From assembly GCF_900496995.4 (NCBI RefSeq), contig NC_044019.1, positions 3,534,001-3,598,000 of the forward strand: a stretch of DNA of 64,000 nucleotides, in the 5' to 3' direction. The position numbers were made by a program, and so were the translations under genes. Of the stretch, positions 26,201 through 40,782 are shown piece after piece. Every line of letters starts with the position of its first letter. The stretch's first letter is position 1. The DNA is from Aquila chrysaetos chrysaetos (Eukaryota; Chordata; Aves; Accipitriformes; Accipitridae). The notes beneath the pieces were generated by a model. The model did no database searches. It was not told where the DNA came from and saw only the letters and a list, made by a program, of their open reading frames with translations.

Positions 26201-29200
26201 CATTTGTTTGTTCATGCCCACTACGTCCTGCATGCTTCAGCTCCTGGGAAACAGCCAGCCCATATCTGGATCCCAGGGGAGAGCTGATCTGCAGTATCCT
26301 CCACGGGGCAAATCCCCTCTTCCAGGGTGGAAATCCCCTTCCGAGGGGCAGCAGCTCCACCTCCCTGGGAATTACAGCCCCAGGCACCACTGTGCATCCC
26401 CACCACAACCAGCCCAACTAGCCCAGAGAGTCCCTGCCTGATGTTTCAGCTCAGCAAGGAAGAGTGAAGGGGCTTCTTACCCTCCTATAGAGGCGAGGGC
26501 TGCGGCACAGAGAGATGGGGTCTCTGGGAGCCGCAGGAGCCGAGCGGGGATTTCCTGGGCCTTTGCACAGGATTAACTCTCCTACCAGCACGGCAAAGTG
26601 TCTCCTGCCAGCAGGATCTCCCAGGGTGGGGAATATTCTGCCAAAATAAAGCGATGGAAACCCCGTCTCTTGCAATGGAGAACCCCCCCAGACAGTGCCA
26701 ATAACAATAGCCCCAGGAGGCGGCAAAGGGAGGCAATGTACTGAATGAATAAGAAGCCCAGCTATTAGGAACAAAATGCAGATAAGAGATTTGGGAATGC
26801 AATATATTTCTGATACAGCCTTACTGACTGCAAAGTCTGCCTGGAAGCCGCAGAGAAACCTTCCCCCTTTTAGATCTGCTTGTGAGCCCACTCACTCCAG
26901 CCTAATAACTCCACTGGCTTCGGTGGAAATTAAATCTACAAGTAAAAAAAGTCCTTTTCCATTTCAGTGCATTGCTGCAATTGATTTCAGCTGTCAGACT
27001 TACACTGCCTTGCATGCAGCAGCACCGTTTCTAATATCACCGGGGATGGTTTCTTCATTTACGGAGATATCTCAGAATCCTTGTGATTAATAAGTTAACA
27101 TATCGGTTGCTTAGATAATGTAAAATTAAATTTTCCTGCTGCAATCAGCCAGTGCAATGGGCCTGCAGCACTCTGAAAGCACTGGTCTTGAATATTTAAT
27201 CACCAGAATTTCTGAGAGATTTGATCTTTACAATAAAATAAAATGTCTTAAGTGATCACCTAACATGAACCAGTGAAGTGATTTATGTAAAAATTGTCAT
27301 TAATGCTTGGACATTTCACTTGCTGAAAAAGTAAAATATCTTTTTGCTTTACAAATATTTTGGTTTGTACATGATTTCTGGTTTTAGTTGCAGGAGAAGT
27401 TTTGCCAATATTTTGGAAATAGCTGTTCATCCCAGTTTGTCCTTCTGACCATATTAAATAACGCTGAGCAGAGTTACCTCCCTGATGTAAGAACTGTCTG
27501 GCACAAATGCCACACTGAAGTGTATCTGCTTTATTTCTATTCAGAGTCCAGTTCTGTCCCTGTGTGACTGCTTGGGGTGACAGCATTCGAAGCACAGGGG
27601 TGTGTGGGTGCAGAGCAGCACTGCGAACGCCAGTTTGGGTACAAAGCACGGCAAAACAGAACTTCTCTCACTCCACCAAAACCACCACACGCGGAGTCGT
27701 AATAAACACTAACTCATGCAGAAGGCTCAGACTGAGAGCTCAGTATCATACTCATGCTTGCGAGATATTTGGAAATACCTCTGACATATCCAACATTAAT
27801 ATTTCTTAAAACCAGCTGTAAAGAGTTAGTCCCCAGTCTGCTATTTAAAACCTTACCTTTCGTGTTCTTGTTAAGAAAGCATTCATCCTAAAAACCAATT
27901 TTCCCACCCTTTGTTACACATTGCATCACAGTGTATCCTGAATAACACCGGGAATCTCCCTGTAACAAACCCTGCGTGGCGGAGTCTCCCCGGGCTGCCT
28001 GTGTGCGTGTCAGCACCGTGGGCTCAAAGGTACGATGTGTTTTACTGTGAGAAAAAGGATCCTTGGCTGCAGGGTCTCCCCACGGGTTAACAAACGCAAA
28101 CCACTCACCTCCTTTTGCTCACATCGCGGGCTGGGGATGCTTGGGGGCTTCCCATCCCTCCAGCTCTCAGGGCAGTTTGTGCAGCTGCGGATGGCTCCTG
28201 CTTCCCTCTACTTTCACATCACTTCTGGTTTCATCTGGGTGTCTCATACCATTCTGTTTTATTCCCCTGGGCTGGAAACCCATCAGTGCAAATCCTTCCT
28301 TGTGTTTCTTGCTCTCTTTCACATTCTTCTGGTGAACGTGTGTCAGGTTTTCTTTCCTTCCCCACTTCCCCTCTGGGTCTTGCGTTCTGCTTCTGACTGT
28401 TAGCTAGTGCCACATCTCACAACCACCCTAACCCTCCGACTCACTGAAATAATTTGCTCACTCCCTCCAATTCCTCCACGTACCTGCAGTGTTTGAGGCA
28501 AGAGACATTTGGGGTCTTTTCCAGATTTCTCTGGGGAAGTGGAAGAGGAGGGGAAGGAAAAGAGCTAGGAGGCAGACATGGTAATATCTGGATATTCCTG
28601 GCTGCGTGCAGGTCTAAGGGCAAGCTCAGAAATCTGCTGTCTACATGCGTGCCGGTCCCGTTAACAGCAAGAACCTCACCTCTGTGCCCCTGAAAGTGGA
28701 CTATTTGCAGGTTGTGCTGCTGCTGCTGGAAAGCAGGGACAGCTGCCGGGTGACACCAGAGCACCGGGGAGAACATCGCCTGTTACTTGAGGCTCCATGT
28801 CAGTGGGTAGAGGCAAGTTTGCCCAAAATCCCAAAGGAATTGGCCACGTTGTGGTTGGGTAAAGACCATACAACCTGTAGCGGGGAGCACAGGCTGCAAA
28901 GGAAAGGCCGTGTTCCTTAGCCCCCTGATGCACCCTGCCCCGCCGCAGGTCCCGCTCTGACATCCTACAGAGCAGCCGCATCCTCCTCCCACAGCTCCAT
29001 CCCAGCACCATGAACCCATCTTCTCCCAAGCGGGAACTCAACCTTCCCTCCTGCTTGGATCCCAGTTCCCCCCATTCGTGATGGTTTTGAATAGCAGTTA
29101 CATCTCCTGCTCTCCAAATCTTTGCTTCACATAGTTCCCCTCTGCCATTATTTGTGGCTCAGGAGTTTCCCAGCAGCCGCTGGAGCTCAGCCACGAGCTC

Positions 29201-32200
29201 AGCCACGCGCTCGCGTTCGGCGATGCTCGGCTGCCCTCTCCAGGGGAGCCCGCAACACTCGTGGGGACATCGGCCTGCGAACACTTGAGAAAGAGGCAGA
29301 ATTGGGAACCCAGCGCTTCCTCTTGGCCCCTGGCCAGGAAAAGGGGGTTCCCCCGCTCACCGGGGTGCTCAGGCACGGCTGGGACCTGCCTGACCCTTCC
29401 GATGCTGCTCAGGGCTGGGCGGTTTTGAAAGCCCCTCTCTGAATCTCACGCGTGGGAACCACAATAAAGGTGAAACGCTGCACGGACTACTGTATAAGCA
29501 AAGGAGAAGGGGCAGGTTAGCAGCTCTGTCACAAAAAACAACGGCTTCCATTTCGGTTCCCGTGAACTGACAGATTTTCCTTTGCAAGAGCAAATACGAG
29601 ACTGTAAAGAGCTAGTGAAAAACAAAAAGATACTTTATACTAGCCCTGAGTTCGAAAAGCAGCACTCAGCCCCAAACTGTTCCTGGCTCTTATCACAGCT
29701 TCACATCCAGCAGGATACTGTGAAATACAAGCCCAAGTTTCTTTTATCTGCAAAGAGAGCTGTTGTGTCAAAGGAGCACATGTTGTAAGAAAGCAACTTT
29801 ATTACTGCAGCATAGCTAGAAGCTTGTAATTTGGCTTCTGAACTCTCTTTTACAGCAAAAATTGTCCTGCCAGAGTAAAAGAAAACCATTAAAGGCTGAC
29901 TTCTGTAATGTAAGGGCTTCTTGTTCCCCTTTAGCTTGGATTTTTTCCCCTTGGCATCAGCTGTAGCTCACACAGCTGTAAATAGCCCTGGTTTGGGAAA
30001 CCCCCCCACACTCAGGGTCAACATCTGGAATCAATGATCAGCTTTACATTCCCATAAAGGTCATGTTCTGCTTTTGTCTTTTTGCCTGCTGGCACCGAGC
30101 AGAAGTACAGTCAATGCATAACTACTGGGAACTAAAGGAACACCACCACTACAGAGAGAATCTAAGAGACTATCTTGGCCGGGTGAGGCTTTAAATGGCC
30201 TCTCTGTCAATTGGGTGGGGTTGCCTGAATTCAGTGCACCTGATTTTATGGTATTTAAGCCAGAAGCACAATCAGATGTAACTGAGCTGTTATGTAGGTA
30301 GTGGTGCAAGATTTTGCTTAGCTCTTCAGGACAGTCTTGGCAGCAGTTTGTATTTCTTGCCTTGCTGCCAGTAGCTGTACTAGATCTCTGCAAGGGAATG
30401 AGGCTGAGCAGAACTGGCAAGTGGGGGAGATGACCTTGGAAGGAATGTTCTCCCTGCAGACCTTACACAGGTACTAGCTCTGGCTGGAGAGGTGTCTGGC
30501 TGGCGGGCACCCCAGCTTACTGGGGTGCAGGAAGGGCTGGGGCTGCATTTTGGTGAGCTGCTAGTTCTGGTCCTGCAGTGTGCTGGAGGGAAAGTTCAAA
30601 GAAAAGCTGTGCAGGCAATGGGGTAAAGGGCTTATGAGCTTGGTCTTGCTCAGTAGTAGTGTCTCTGTCTCCAGAGCAGATGTGGCATCTGATGTGGCAC
30701 TTAGTCACCAGCACTTGTAGAAAGTGTGGTTGTGCTTTGTGGGAGGACAGTGACTTGCTTGTATTTCTCTGACTGTGGTGTTTGCTGGGGCTGAATTTGA
30801 CAACTGAGTGGCCCAGACAGGGCTGAGGGTGGAGGCACTGCTCATGTTGATAAGGTGTGAATGAGAGAGCCAATGTGACTCTATAGTGTGCTCTTAGAGG
30901 AAATGTTTGGGGAAAAAACCAGACTTACTCTCTTGTATAGCCTAGCTCATGTGAGCAAAGCAGGGCTTGTCTGATGAGTTTGCCCTCTGTCCCTGTAAGG
31001 CAGTGCTGGTGCCCTGGGTGAGCTGTCCTGCTGCAGAACCACCTCTGCTTGCTCTTACGTGGTGAGGTGTGTTGAGGGTGGAAATGTTTTTTCCTGCTGA
31101 TAGGATATGAACCAGGCATATTGATTTAAATGGGCTGAAGGTTCCTGCAGGCTTTTGTGACTCAGTGCTGGTGTGAATTTGAACAGGGAGCTGTTGAGAC
31201 AGAAAACCTACAGGGTGTGACTCAGGAGTCATGCCTGGATGTGCTTTTGATTACAATGTTCAGACATCAGCTGCAATGAAGCTTCTTCAGCACAAGCCCT
31301 TTGAACCCCCCTGAGCCGTAACAGGGCTTGGATAACTGATATTCAATGAGCTGTGTGAATCCATGCTGTTTTCACTCCTGGTGCTGAGTTTGTTGTGTTC
31401 TGTGTATATGTATATATACAAATGTGCATGCTGCAGTCATGCAAAGGAGATATGCTCTCAGAGACTCCTGAGCATGTAACTGGTTTCAGCAGTGATGAGG
31501 AGACAGCTCACTCTGGAGCTGATGCAACTCAGCTCAGGTGGACACTGACTTAATATCTACAGCTTGTATAGAAAGTCTCTTTAGGTATCCTGCCTCTGCT
31601 TTACTTAACAAACAAACTTATAAGGAGCTTGAAGCAATTAAATTACATAATTTTACTGAATTGTTGGGGTGTTTGCCTTGTACCTCTTTATTTACTCTGG
31701 AGAGATTAAAATATCCACCTAGTTCCTGTAGATCACTGCTGTGGATTTCCTGAGCTTTATTTGATTGAGGAACAGGGTTCCTCTGCCAAACAGAATAAGG
31801 GATATTCTGAATGTTACTGTATACTCAATACTTTCATGCAGTTTTTTAAGAAAACACAAACTCAACACATTTCTCACATGAGGAAAACTTAGGTAGGTTG
31901 TTACCCTGGTTAATGTTTGGCTCAAATGAAAACATCTAACTAGTTTCAAGTGTGTCATGGGACTCTTAGTAACCCCAAGGTGTTTACTTTTTATGGCTCT
32001 AAAAATCATGTACCACTGAAAACTTGTTGCCTGTGGAATAAAACTGGGGCAATGGTTCACCAGTGACTTAAAAAATGATTCATCTGTGCTGCTTAATTCT
32101 TGCAGCATCCATCAGTGGGTAGTTCCACTGAAACGCTCTGGCATGAATATGTGCATGGCTAGATCCATCTTGATCACAGCTGGAAGCATTTCAGTTAGCG

Positions 32201-32755
32201 GCTAATGAAGCTCTGGGGACTTTGTCTTTACTGGAACTTCTGTGCAAATTGCTAGTTGTTGCAATGCCAGCACAGATGGAGCTGCTTCCCTGGGCTGGTA
32301 GTAACACTTGCTTTGAGAGGGAATGGAGATGCCAAGTGAAAAATAATAGTGGCTAGGGACAACCTTGAGTTGTTTCACTGTGGCAGGAATAGTATGGTGG
32401 AGGCCTGAGAGGAGGATTTGAGTAATGTAGATCCTACCGAAGAAATTGGCTCCCTGGGAACGTGAAGAAACTCAGTTATTGCAGTCAGCCTTGGATTACC
32501 TGGAGGAAGCGGAATAATCCAGACTAAGCAGACACTTGCACAATAGAAAAAAACACATACAACAGGTTGTAAGAGCATGTAGCCAAGGTGTAGTGGAGCT
32601 GAGGTCATTAAGTCTGTGTTGCCAAATGGCAATGCACAGCAAAGTCTGGTTTGGAGGTGCTACCCTGTTTAAGCAGCATGTTTGAGGGCACTGTCTCTTG
32701 GACATTGTCTTTGGCAGATGGAGGGCTGCATGGTGTGAATGGTGGGCTTGAGCTG
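23267..32755. other. Gene-poor interval, probably CNR2 5' intron and intergenic DNA
   Basis: Several overlapping open frames exist on both strands (for example 25938-26441 and 26451-26891), but none shows domain motifs, a codon-biased frame or splice-linked partners. Any upstream CNR2 exons would be here. No LTR, tRNA or processed gene was recognised. A TATATG/TATATA patch lies near 31400. Confidence 0.4.
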
Positions 32756-33518
32756 TGATCCAAAGAAATTAACTCAATAGTTTGATTAACTATTAAGTAG
32801 GTATTCTTTATTGGTGGCGCTGGGTGCGTGGGGATCGCTCCCCCTATTGTGCGCTCCCCCTATTGTGCACACCTTCGGGCCTAATTGTGCAGGTTAAGTA
32901 CATGTTCTACATACATATTCACTAGATTTCCAAGAAATCTTATACATATTCATTAGTTTTCAGGGAAACTATTAGCATATGCAAATGACCTTTATGCAGA
33001 TGCATTGAAGGTCTCTGGTGGTCTTCAGGAGTCCTCTGGTGGTCTTCCATGGTCTTTCTCACTTGTCTGCTACTTGACCCTCCTCAGGTGATTCTGCACA
33101 GTATGGTCCTTTACATGTTTTGATACATCTTATCCTAAAGAATGCATGTTAGTCCCTAAAAAAAATGCTTGTTAGTGCTCTTATTATCTAAGTTTTCATT
33201 AGTGATGTAAAACCATATGGCTAGTTTAAGCTAAATTATCTAGAAGGATGAGAACAAAGGCAGGAGTTCTTATCTTTTCCGGCCCTATCTATTCAAGCAA
33301 GGCCTCTGCTTGTGCCTTTTCAACAAGATCGTAAATTCATCAAACATTTAATTAAGTTTTGTGATTGCTCATGGCTCCCTCTGTTTGATATATCAGTCCT
33401 TGACAAGTACCAGTCTCTGACAGGCTTAATCCTTGACAAACACCAGTCCTTGGTATGTAAAGTTACAGAGAGATAATCAAGACAAGCTAGATCATTAAGC
33501 AGTTCGTTCTCTATATCA
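32756..33518 (-). repeat. 3' LTR of the gamma-like provirus
   Basis: A 763-bp copy of the 5' LTR. It differs by roughly 15-20 substitutions, a 16-bp duplication (GCTCCCCCTATTGTGC, about 32840-32872), an extra CTCTGGTGGTCTTC repeat near 33030, and an indel near its start on the element's strand. The polypurine tract AAAGAAAAGGGGGGGA (about 33519-33537) precedes it on the minus strand. Confidence 0.87.
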
Positions 33519-33559
33519 ATCCCCCCCTTTTCTTTAAACCTTTGCAAATTCTTTTGCAA

Positions 33560-34700
<1,141 letters not shown>

Positions 34701-34768
34701 TGTCAAGGAAAAATGTGAGTTCAAGTTCTATCAAGCTTCATTTAAACCAAGTAATAATCATGCTACCA

Positions 34769-37700
34769 TCATGATCTGGAGAATCGCAGACATGTGGGTC
34801 CTGTAGGGATGACTGTCCATGGCCTCTCAGGTGTTCTCTTCACTCTAGAATAATGAATCCAAGCTGGCTGTTCTTTGATCTTAATGACAGTGAAGGTCGT
34901 CAGCAACACTTGGTAGGGTCTGTCCCACTTCTCCTCCAGAGGTTGCCCTGAAAAAATCTTTATATATACATAATCACCCAGTTTAAAGGGATGAATTGGT
35001 TGATCTAACTCTCTAACCCTAGTTCCTAAAACTTTGTTTATATTTTCCAACTGCTTCTGGAGGGATACCATGTAGTCACACAAATACCCTGCACCCAATT
35101 GGGTTAATTCTTCTCCTGTAAATTGAAATTGATATGGTCACCCATACAATATTTCAAAGGGACTTAAATTTTCCTTTGTTTTTGGTTTTACTCTCATTCT
35201 GAGCAATGCCAGGGGAAGAGATTGGGGCCAAGTTAGATAAGTCTCTTGACCAATTTTTGCTATCTGTTGTTTAATTAAATGATTCATCTTTTCAACTTGC
35301 CCACTTGCTTGAGTTCTATATGGAGTATGTAACTGCCAGTCTATTCCCAAAATTTTGCTCACCTGTTGTACTACTTTTGCACAAAAATGAGAACCTTGAT
35401 CAGAAGATATTGTTGCTGGAATTCCAAAATGAGGAATAATTTCATTCAACAATATCTTAGTTACTTCTCTTGCTTTGTTTGTTCAGCAGGGGAAAGCCTC
35501 TGGCCAGCCTGAAAATGTGTCAGTCATGACTAACAAGTATTGGTACCCCCTTTTTCTTGGGAGCTCCGAAAAATCAATTTGCCACTGTTGTCCTGGATAA
35601 TTTTCTTTGCCAGTTATCCCCAGCTTTACTTTATTTGCCCCATTAGGGTTATTACGTAAACAAATTTCACAGTGTTGAGATATTTGTTTCACCATTGTAT
35701 ACAGATTGCATCCTATTAATTTCTGATTTAAGCTTTTGTACAGTGCATCTGCTCCCCAATGCGTCTTATTATGCTCAGTTAAAACTACTGTCTGTATTAA
35801 GTTGGATGGTATTACTATATGATTATCTGCTAAATGAACCCATCCATCTGGCTCTACTTTGCCATCCAGATCTTCAATTAATTTTAAGTCTTCCTTCGAA
35901 TAATTTGGTTTCTGATTTGTACTTACAGTTTGGATTTTACTGTCTGGTATTAAGGATAATGCCTCTGCTTCCACTTCTTCTGCCACTCGCCTAGCCTCAT
36001 ATCTGCTAGTCAATTTCCAATTTCTGAATCAGTGTTTCCTTTTTGGTGTCCTTGACAATGCATGATAGCTACCTTTTCTGGTTGCTTCACAGCTTCTAAT
36101 AGTTTTAAGATTTCTTCTGCATGCTTTATTTGCTTTCCTTGAGCAGTTAGCAATCCTCGTTCTTTCCAAATTGCACCGTGAGCGTGAACTACTCCAAATG
36201 TATATTTAGAATCTGTCCAAATGTTTATCCTTTTCTCTTTTGCCAATTCCAATGCTCAGGTAAGGGCAATTATCTCCGCCTTTTGGGCTGAAGTTCTGGA
36301 AGGCAATGACTTAGATTTGATTACCTGTTGGGTGGTTGTGATTGCGTATCCTGCTTTATGTTGTCCCTGTTTTATAAAACTACTACTGTCAGTATACCAG
36401 GAGTTTTCAGTGTCCTCCAGAGGTTCTTCTCTGAGGTCTGGTTGACTGGAATATATAGCTTCCACTGTTTCTATGCAGTCATGTGTCACTGGCTCATCCG
36501 AACTTCCACTAAGAAAAGAGGCTGGATTGACAATGTTAGTAACTACAATTTCTATGTCATCTTGTTCTACTAACACTGCTTGGTACTTTAAGAATCTCTG
36601 GGGCGAGAGCCAATGTCTTCCTTTTTGTTCCAAAACCGCTGAAACTGTATGGGAGACTAACACTGTTATTTTCTGTCCTATGGTAAACTTTCAGGCCTCT
36701 TGAATATTGATAACAACTGCTGCAACAGCTCGAAGGCAGCCAGGCCATCCTTTGCTTACCTCGTCCAGTTGTTTGGAGAAATAAGCTACTGCTCGTTTAT
36801 AGGGACCAAGTCTTTGTGCTAGTACTCCCAAGGCTATTCCTTGTCTCTTATGAGAAAACAGCCAAAATGGTTTTGAAACATCCGGCAGTCCCAGAGCAGG
36901 AGCTCTCATTAGTTCTCGTTTGAGCTGCCTAAATGCATTTCGTGCTTCTCCAGTCCAAGTTACTTTTGACTGGTCTCTCTTTATCAATTCATATAATGGC
37001 TTTACCAATAATCTGTAATTATATATCCAAAGGTGACACCAACCTGTCATTCCCAGAAAGGTCCGCAGCTCTTTTACCATTTGGGGCTCCGGGGTTTGGC
37101 AAATGGCTGCTTTTTGCTCGGTCCCAAGCTCCCGTTGTCCTCCCAAGATTTCAAGTCCCAGGTAAGTCACACGCTGTCAAACCAGCTGGGCTTTCTGTTG
37201 AGAGACTCGATATCCACTTAAACCCCCAAAATTAAGAAGATTCACAGTCAATTGAATACAGCTTTCCCTGGTTTCGGTAGCTGTTAAGAGATCATCCACA
37301 TATTGTAACAAAATTCCTTCATTGTCTGGAGATACCCAAGTTTCAAGCACTTTCGCCAATTGATTTCCAAAGATAGTGGGGCTATTCTTAAAGCCTTGGG
37401 GTAATACCGTCCAGGTTAGCTGAGTTTTCCTTCCAGACTCAGGATTCTCCCATTCAAAAGCAAACAAATTCTGACTTTCTGTGGCTAATGTCAGACAGAA
37501 GGTGGCATCCTTCAAATCCAGTATGGTAAACCAAACTTGGTTATCTTTCAGCTTAGTTAACAAGGTATATGGATTTGCAACTACCGGATGTATATCTTCA
37601 GTAATCTTATTTATTGCTCTCAGATCTTGGACCAACCCATAACTTTTCCTGTCTGCCTTTTTGATTAGTAGTATGGGTGTATTATATTCTGATTCACACT

Positions 37701-38311
37701 CAATTAATATTCCATATTGTAGAAACTTATCAATTATTTCCTTGATTCCCTTCCTATCATCTAATTTCAGGGGATATTGCTTAACTTTGACAGGTTCTTC
37801 TGGTTTCAGCTTAATTACTATAGGGACTGTGTAAAAATGCAGCTTTTCCTGGAACCTCGGAAGCCCAGACTCCAGGATATACTTGATCAACAGTTTCTGG
37901 AGGTACTTCAAGTTTTGGTTCAGCTTGTATTAATGCCAAGCTTAAAATGTTAATTAGCTGGTCTTCCTTGATTTTTAATTCCATTTTTCCTTTTTCAAAA
38001 ACAATTTCTGCTTCCAGTTGTTCTAGCAAATCATGACCTAACAAGGATTTTGGAGATCGAGGCAAATACAAAAATTTATATATTCCTATCTGTTTACCCA
38101 ATTTATATTTAAGTGGGTTTAGGAAAAAAGCTTTTTCCTGCTGGTCAGTAGCTCCCACTATAGTTACAAAGTCTTCATCCTCTGGTATTAACCTTTGGTT
38201 TAACACTGAATAGGACACTCCTGTATCTACCAGAAAATCCACCTCTTGTCCTAGTTTCCCTAGCTTAACTTTAACCAGTGGATCTGCTAGGGTGGATTCC
38301 CCTGGTCCCCC
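34769..38311 (-). pseudogene. Gamma-like pro-pol, broken by stops and frameshifts
   Basis: Protease: FLVDTGVSYSVL with the DTG active site and LLGHDLL (about 38240-37830). A frameshift near 37825 leads to reverse transcriptase with VLPQGFKNSP and the catalytic YVDD (37911-37177). An in-frame TGA follows at 37177-37179. The RT connection and RNase H follow (YTDSSSF, KAEIIALT, WTDSKYTFG, HCQGHQKG), with in-frame stops at about 36691 and 36256 and a shift near 36010. Integrase has an HHCC zinc site (HNKTH...QHCEIC) and a core with Asp in QIDFSE and SSDQGSHF and Glu in GQVEKMN. A stop lies near 35483. The C-terminal module is EEKWDRPYQVLL...WIHYSRVK. With at least two shifts and several stops it is inactive. 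Confidence 0.88.
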
Positions 38312-39833
38312 TCATTGACCAGAGGTAACATTGGCTATGGCAGCTTGTGCTCCACTCAGCTTAGGACATTGTCCTTTCCAATGGCCTATTTCTTTACAAT
38401 AAGCACATTGATCCGATCTTAGGGGCTGGCGTGAGCCTCCCCTCCTTCCAATTCCCTGACCCCTCCCACGAAGGGAGTTGTCCTGCTTTCCCAGCGCAGC
38501 TACAGTAGCCACGGCAATAGTTTTTCCCAATTTTCGTCTCTCATCCCCCTCTCTGTTCCGATATGTTCTCCAAGCTTCCTCTATCAATTTCTCTAAGTCC
38601 CTTATCTCAGGCTCTTTCAGTTTCTGAAGCTTTCGCCTTATATCTTCTGAAGATTGTCTTAGAAACAAAGAGATTAACTGTTGTCTTCCTACATCAGATA
38701 AGGGATCTAAGGTAGTAAATTTCCGCATAGCTGCTCCTAACTGATCAAGAAACTCTGTGGGAGTTTCAGCCTGACCTTGTTTTACTGCATACAAACTTGA
38801 CCAATTGACTGCTTTTGGTATTGCATTTTTGATACTAATCTTTATCCATTCTTGATATTTTTTCAACAATTGGTAATCACTATTGTCATTAGGGTGCCAA
38901 CTGGGGTCTGTTCTCGGTATGTGATTATCTACTGTACCAGGTAAAACCCCAGCAGTTATTTGAATTTGGACCTGAGTCCGAGCAGTCTTTATTATTAATT
39001 GCTTTTCAGTTTCGGTTAAGGTATCTAACATCAAATCAATATCTTTCCAATCTGGATCTTGATTTTTAATGATTAACTCAAATCTTTTAGCAACTCCCTC
39101 AGGATCATCCTGATATCCTTTTACCGTTTCCCTCCATGAATCTAAATCATTCATTGTAAATGGTACTTTAATCCTCACAGGACCGGTAGCTCCTATTGCC
39201 TGTCTTAAGGGAGCCTTGATTATTGGACTGAACTTACCCTGGGTGAGAGCTGTAATAGGAGTAAAACCTAAATCTCTCGTGCTCATACCTTTATCAGGTT
39301 CTTTTGCACCCATATCGTCAGTAAAATTACCTTCTATGGGTGTTGGCGGTAGTAAGGGTACTGGAAAAACAAAATCTTCTATTCTTTCCTCAGTTTCCTT
39401 TAATTTTACACATCTTTGTCCTATACTACATGCCGAACAACATCTCTTCATCTTCCCTGTAGTCCTTTTCTGCTCCTTTTCCATTGCTAACACAAAAGGA
39501 TCTTGTGGGGCCAAATTAATGCCACATTCTTTCTGCCATTCTGAATGATTTCTTAAAGTGAAAAACATATCTGCATATATCACCTCATCCCAATTTCCTT
39601 CTTGTCTCAAAACCAACATCAATTGTAACAAAGTGTTATAATTCAATGTCCCATTAAAGGGCCATTTCTCATCATCATCTAACTTATATAAAGGCCACCA
39701 CTGATTGCAATATTTTATTAAAGTTTTCCTATCCACGCTTCCACCTGGCAGTCCCCCTATCTCCTTCCAGTGATCCAAAAATACAGCCTAAGGGGCTCTT
39801 TTTCAATATTCCACCACTTTGTTTACCTCCCAT
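38312..39833 (-). pseudogene. Gamma-like gag, nearly full length
   Basis: The likely start is the ATG at 39833, reading MGGKQSGGILKKSPLG, with a myristoylation-type N-terminal Gly. The frame shifts by one base near 39778 in a run of T, after which a 488-codon frame runs to the stop at 38312. It contains matrix (NQWWPLYKL), a proline-rich segment (PLLPPTPIE), and a capsid with VPFTMNDLDSWRE and a homology region around PTEFLDQLGAAMRKF. A single zinc knuckle, CAYCKEIGHWKGQC, completes it. The 488-codon frame itself begins at TTG, not ATG, so it is not an independent gene. The stop is TGA, followed in frame by pro. Confidence 0.85.
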
Positions 39834-40782
39834 ATTACTTGTTTTGATTTTTACCTTTTCAACCACAAACAACCTTAACTGTATACGTAGCCTGTTCCCT
39901 CTTGTCCCAGGGAGTCCAAACCCAACACTCAGGGTATTCAATATCCTCTCCACAATCTATTTGCAACCCCTGTTTGCACCATATGCATTCCAAGATATAC
40001 AAGGGCATATACTCGTTTCCTGGATGTAAAAGACACCATTCAAATACCCACATTTATACGATGCACCATACAGGGACTTTCTTACACCAACACAAAATGA
40101 TTAAAACAATCAAACTTAAACTTGCAATTATAATGCTAACATATCAATTCAAGTTCCAAATCATCAGTGAGTCACACTTTGTTCCTCTCCGGCTGTACCC
40201 CTCGTGGAGTTACGAAACTGCAGATCAGAACTCCACGCTTGCTTTGCAGCTGAGCTGCGTCTCGTTTACTCAAACACTCAACCCACAATTTTAGTTATTT
40301 CAATTTGCAATCCAAAGACCAAAATCCACAAACGATATCTGTAATTCAGTTCCAATAGTTTACCACATTCGGTAACCAAAAATGTCAAAACCAAATCCAA
40401 AACATAAACAAAAGCACATGAGTGCGTACCAAATTTGAAGCACATGGGGGTATACAAAAGCATACAGAGTGTACCGAAATAAAAGCACCCAAACGTATAC
40501 CACACCAAATGTATACCAAGGGTGCTAGCTACCTGGTATACGCCATCCTGCATAAGTTTACCTTATGACTTATGGACGGCTTTTCAAATTACCAGTCCCA
40601 AAATAAAATAAATATAAAAGCATAAAGAATACCTTTACTCCTTTAGATGGTCCTTGTCTGCTCCCGCAGTGATCCGATTGAGGCGAGGAGTCCCTCTGGG
40701 AAATCCCGGGGGTACCCTAGGGAGTCCTGTTCTCAGCGGGTCCTGCAGCTGAGCAGAGCAGGTCCCATCTGGGTTGCCAGAT
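39834..40782 (-). other. Leader of the gamma-like provirus
   Basis: The untranslated leader, about 950 bp, lies between the 5' LTR and the gag ATG. It contains repeated short motifs (GTATAC, CAAATCCAAA) on the plus strand and no long frame with motifs. A packaging region would be expected here; none can be shown. Confidence 0.5.

Noticed and set aside
25938-26891. Overlapping frames of 100-170 codons in the CNR2 upstream region
   Set aside because: No motifs, no splice partners, and frames on both strands overlap; typical chance frames.
38312-39778. Treating the 488-codon gag frame as a gene of its own
   Set aside because: Its first codon is TTG; the real gag ATG is upstream at 39833 in another frame, so this is a broken gag.
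40762-40782. A tRNA assignment for the gamma-like provirus primer site
   Set aside because: The sequence after the LTR starts TGGCAACCC but does not match a tRNA 3' end I know, and the LTR edge is uncertain by a few bases.
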